DNA from: JBFLVT01 sp036804525
GTDB lineage: Bacteria; Bacillota; Desulfotomaculia; Desulfotomaculales; JASEER01
DNA: 33,283 nt
NCBI GenBank assembly: GCA_036804525.1
Contig: DAIRSE010000024.1
Span: 1-33,283, forward strand
Reading direction: 5' to 3'
Shown: positions 30,890 to 33,283 of the stretch, in pieces
Numbering within the stretch: the stretch's first letter is position 1
Layout: the number at the start of each line of letters is the position of its first letter
The notes under the pieces: model-generated
Seen by the model: the letters and a program-made list of their open reading frames with translations, nothing else
What the model was told of the DNA's origin: nothing
The model's database searches: none
Program-made: the position numbers and the translations under genes

Positions 30890-31099
30890 GCCTGTTGAAA
30901 AACCGGGGCTGTTCAAAAACGAGCATGGCGCGGAAGGCCTAATAGCTGTAAGCGCCAAGCAATAGGCTGTAGGACATCGTTGAACGGATTCGGCTTTGCC
31001 GAATCCGAACCCTGAATCCTAATGCTTAATGCCTAACGCCTAGTGCTATAGTTGTGAGCACTGGCCGGCAAGCCTGACAAAGCCAGGCGAAGTTTTTCA
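30890..31099. repeat. MITE-like repeat, copy 2 (interrupted, inverted relative to copy 1)
   Basis: 30890-30938 equals the reverse complement of 27563-27611 (47 of 49) and 31054-31099 that of 27483-27528 (42 of 46). The 34-nt centre of copy 1 is replaced by 115 nt (30939-31053). These carry a perfect 9-bp hairpin GGATTCGGC/GCCGAATCC (30986-31006) and a heptamer tract at 31018-31047. The far terminus of the element is missing after 31099. Confidence 0.65.
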
Positions 31100-31297
31100 G
31101 TGGTCTCCTAGGGCCTTCAGGCCCTATTTCGGATGTAGTGGTCGGTAGCAGGACTCTTCGGCGCAGAGCTGAAGGCAGCTAGTTACAGATGGATCCAAAT
31201 CTGCGTTTCGAAGACTGACAACGAGCTTTATACCGATAACGACTTTATAATGGTAATAGATTTTCGTGTTGAGTGCCGGGTTGTTCGGTAATGTCGT
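31100..31297. other. intergenic region with small palindrome
   Basis: AGGGCCT-TC-AGGCCCT palindrome at 31110-31125, just beyond repeat copy 2. The rest, up to the end of the SpoIIM-like gene, shows an isolated TATAAT near 31245 without a -35 and no coding frame. Confidence 0.35.
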
Positions 31298-31876
31298 TTA
31301 AGGCGAGGGCGACAGGAACAGGCCCATGACCTGCGGTGAAATGTAGACCTCGATAACGGCGGCCACAGCCAACAAGGGAATAATTACCCTCATTAGGTAG
31401 CGCATCTTTAGGCCGAAGGGCGGGCCTGGTCGAAACCTGAAACGCCGCAAGACCACTGCCAACGCATAGCCTGCCGCCAATAAAAGGGCCGGCAGCTCGA
31501 AGATGCCGTGCGGCAGAAGCCCGGTGGCAAAAACCAGGGGGCTGACGCCTCTTGAGCTTAGAGCTGTTGCAAAAAATCCTATCAGGAGTCCATTGCTGAG
31601 CAGGATAAAGAAGGCCGGGATGCCCAGTAAGAGATGGCCCCCGGCGATAAGGATCAAAGCTACCGAGGTATTTTTAAGGAAGATTGTTACGGCAAGTGCA
31701 ACGTTCTGAGCTTTAGGAGCTAGCTCTTTGCTTTGGACGACCATCGATTTAAGGCCTTCAACCGATGGCTGGAGGTAGGGCCCGACCTCGTCAGCGAAAA
31801 TTGCGCCTCCGATAATGGCCAGCGTAAATACCGTAAGAGCCAAGAGGAATCCTTTCCTTATTTCATGACCTTCCAC
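31298..31876 (-). CDS. stage II sporulation protein M-like (DUF95) membrane protein
   Basis: 192-aa membrane protein of the SpoIIM/DUF95 family with about five hydrophobic segments. The family core is clear: LLLGIPAFFILLSNGLLIGFF, then the signature LLPHGIFELPALLLAAGYAL. SpoIIM itself works with SpoIID/SpoIIP in engulfment. This copy lacks a sporulation-operon context and may be a paralog with another role. GTG start with aaggagggat about 5 nt upstream. Confidence 0.85.
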   Translation of the reverse strand: MEGHEIRKGFLLALTVFTLAIIGGAIFADEVGPYLQPSVEGLKSMVVQSKELAPKAQNVALAVTIFLKNTSVALILIAGGHLLLGIPAFFILLSNGLLIGFFATALSSRGVSPLVFATGLLPHGIFELPALLLAAGYALAVVLRRFRFRPGPPFGLKMRYLMRVIIPLLAVAAVIEVYISPQVMGLFLSPSP

Positions 31877-32115
31877 GAATATCCCTCCTTAACGTTTGAG
31901 GGACTAACCGCCAGGGCATTACTCCATTACCCTCATTCATAGGCTAACACAAGAAGCACCTTCCGCCAAGGCACGTTCAAAATGCAAGAAGTCTAAGCAG
32001 CTTTGTTGCCGGGATGCATCGGGGTAAGGGCACAAATTGGTTAGATCAAGCCGGACGAAAGCATACTAGAGACGAAAGCATACTAGAAACAACGAATTCA
32101 TGGGGAGGAATACTT
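31877..32115. other. divergent intergenic region before tepA
   Basis: Holds the promoters of the SpoIIM-like gene and tepA, though none is clear. The right half contains a 17-bp tandem duplication, and the tepA ribosome site ggggagga lies at about 32102-32109. A longer frame could be read through it into tepA, but a 17-bp repeat is not a codon multiple, which argues against coding. Confidence 0.35.
32054..32087 (+). repeat. 17-bp perfect tandem duplication
   Basis: GACGAAAGCATACTAGA occurs twice without a gap (32054-32070, 32071-32087), ending 28 bp before tepA. Each unit contains CATACTA, which resembles the -10 of forespore sigma-F/sigma-G promoters, but no properly spaced -35 is visible. 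Confidence 0.7.
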
Positions 32116-32928
32116 GTGCCTGATGACTACTATAGCTATCCGGACTATTATTCGCCTTTGAACGGAAACGAGATGCCGGACGAGCCTGCTACTGAACCGG
32201 AACCCCAGCCTGAACCCGCCGCTCCCGCCGAATCGCCGACCCGCCGGCGCATGCGGGCCATCAAGGAACTTGGCGTAACGGCAGTCCCGGGGGCGAAAAC
32301 CAACATCCATACGCTGGTAATCGTCGGCCAAGTCGAAGGCCACATCGTCCTGCCGCAGCAGAACAAGACGACCAAATATGAGCATATACTCCCCCAATTA
32401 GTGGCTATAGAACAAACGCCACAGATCGAAGGAGTCTTAATTGTTCTCAATACGGTTGGGGGTGACGTCGAAGCAGGCCTGGCGATGGCTGAAATGATTT
32501 CGTCGCTTTCTAAACCGACAGTCTCCCTCGTTTTAGGCGGCGGGCACTCCATCGGTGTACCGGTCGCAGTGGCTGCAAATTATTCCTTCATCGCCGAGAC
32601 GGCAAGTATGACCATTCACCCCATCCGTATCACGGGCCAGATCCTGACCGTTCCGCAAACCTTTGAGTACCTGGAAAAAATGCAGGATAGGGTTGTGCGT
32701 TTTGTCGTGAAACACTCCAACATTTCGGAAGGACGCTTCCGGGAACTGATGTTCCGTACCGGCGAGCTGGCACGTGATATCGGTACCGTGTTGATCGGGA
32801 GAGAAGCAGTAGATCAGGGGATTATCGACCAGGTCGGCGGCATATCGGATGCCCTTGCTAAACTGAGGAGCCTGATTGATGAACAGAAAGCCAAGAAAAG
32901 GATGGAGAAAGGGGTTCCTATTCAGTGA
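32116..32928 (+). CDS. tepA: ClpP-like translocation-enhancing protein TepA
   Basis: 270-aa member of the ClpP/crotonase-like serine protease clan (B. subtilis TepA/YmfB), linked to protein export. An N-terminal Tyr-rich start (PDDYYSYPDYYSP) leads to a Pro/Glu linker (about 21-41). The ClpP-like core holds NTVGGDVEAGLAMAE (112-126), Ser145 in GGGHSIGVP as probable nucleophile and His168 in TIHP. GTG start with ggggagga 6 nt upstream; the region before it holds a tandem repeat and looks non-coding. Its stop overlaps the ylzJ GTG. Confidence 0.9.
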   Translation: MPDDYYSYPDYYSPLNGNEMPDEPATEPEPQPEPAAPAESPTRRRMRAIKELGVTAVPGAKTNIHTLVIVGQVEGHIVLPQQNKTTKYEHILPQLVAIEQTPQIEGVLIVLNTVGGDVEAGLAMAEMISSLSKPTVSLVLGGGHSIGVPVAVAANYSFIAETASMTIHPIRITGQILTVPQTFEYLEKMQDRVVRFVVKHSNISEGRFRELMFRTGELARDIGTVLIGREAVDQGIIDQVGGISDALAKLRSLIDEQKAKKRMEKGVPIQ

Positions 32929-33140
32929 TTCTCTATACCGTTTTAGATGTAGAAAGCTGCCTCCGCGACGAAAAAGAGGAAGTGCCCCAATACGAAGAGG
33001 TACTGGTCGATTCCGTTCCGGTGCTTGTTAAACGTCACGGTACCGACATCGCCATTATCGACCGGGTATTAAGTACCAATCCTACGGACTTTTTGAACCC
33101 GGACCTCTCGCCCGGGACCCGGGTAACGGCGGTAGATTAG
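32925..33140 (+). CDS. ylzJ: YlzJ-like protein
   Basis: 71-aa protein of the YlzJ family, found after tepA and before the DNA translocase gene ftsK/spoIIIE in Firmicutes. It opens MILYTVLDVESCL and has VLVKRHGTDIAIIDRVLSTNPTDFLNP, the conserved body. The function is unknown. GTG overlaps the tepA stop (GTGA). By synteny an ftsK/spoIIIE-type gene may lie beyond the right edge. Confidence 0.85.
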   Translation: MILYTVLDVESCLRDEKEEVPQYEEVLVDSVPVLVKRHGTDIAIIDRVLSTNPTDFLNPDLSPGTRVTAVD

Positions 33141-33229
33141 TGTGCCCCGTGCCAGAGACCAATTGTACGGACTAATTAAAGGGAACGCGCATCAGCACCT
33201 TATTGTTGGCTTTTTGTCGATAGCGTAAG

Positions 33230-33259
33230 TTGACACTTTTAGAGGGGGCATGCTATATT
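33230..33259 (+). promoter_or_regulatory. strong sigma-A promoter at the right edge
   Basis: TTGACA (33230-33235), 18-bp spacer and TATATT (33254-33259), with TGC directly before the -10 (extended -10). Transcription would leave the window to the right into an unseen gene, so the gene after ylzJ has its own promoter. Confidence 0.7.
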
Positions 33260-33283
33260 AAGACTTGCTGAGCCCGAGGAGAC

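Noticed and set aside
32062..32085. Definite sigma-G promoter for tepA
   Set aside because: The -10-like CATACTA is present twice, but no -35 element stands at the right distance.

Overview
The window is a bacterial chromosome segment that reads as a GC-rich, endospore-forming, probably anaerobic member of the Clostridia, of the Desulfotomaculum/Pelotomaculum/Moorella kind. The taxonomy is inferred from four things: the Firmicutes gene order ylxM-ffh-rpsP-khpA-ylqD-rimM-trmD-rplS-lepB-rbgA-rnhB-yraN, the spore genes (spore photoproduct lyase, SpoIIM-like protein), the tepA-ylzJ pair, and frequent GTG/TTG starts behind strong Shine-Dalgarno sites. I see no rRNA, tRNA, CRISPR array, prophage or intact insertion sequence.

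Layout. (1) 313-5557: a plus-strand cluster for recycling S-adenosylmethionine (SAM) by-products: methylthio-nucleoside phosphorylase, MtnA isomerase, adenosylhomocysteinase-family enzyme, class II aldolase and MTA/SAH deaminase. Read together they form a plausible complete 'DHAP shunt' with an inosine-type route. (2) 5610-8442: a tiny membrane peptide, an RlmI-like rRNA methyltransferase and a convergent class III aminotransferase. (3) 8616-15860: the conserved translation/secretion cluster from ylxM-ffh to rnhB-yraN, with a promoter before ylxM, a second before rplS and a terminator after rplS. (4) 15862-18972: minus-strand splB and a DUF1614 membrane protein, a small zinc-ribbon protein, and a mostly geneless stretch separating yraN from comM. 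(5) 18973-25410: comM, a PAS-only protein, a nitroreductase, a HAD phosphatase overlapping yjbQ, and a CoA-disulfide-reductase/rhodanese fusion divergent from two small DUF2892 membrane proteins. (6) 25633-31876: a DUF255 thioredoxin-like protein, then a block with a TM1266-type regulator, a FemX-like transferase, alanine racemase and a small unknown protein. This block is flanked by two inverted copies of a short MITE-like repeat and followed by a SpoIIM-like membrane protein. (7) 32116-33140: tepA-ylzJ, then a strong promoter firing off the right edge.

How the genes work together. In region 1, MtaD would deaminate methylthioadenosine, S-adenosylhomocysteine and 5'-deoxyadenosine. The phosphorylase, MtnA and the aldolase would turn the (methylthio/deoxy)ribose part into DHAP plus a small aldehyde, and the hydrolase would release homocysteine. 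Active-site substitutions in the phosphorylase and the hydrolase agree with 6-oxopurine (inosine-type) substrates. Region 3 couples protein export (SRP, signal peptidase) to ribosome and tRNA maturation. The most unusual non-coding content is the possible structured leader before ahcY, the inverted repeat pair around 27.5 and 31 kb, and a terminator-like hairpin just in front of femX.
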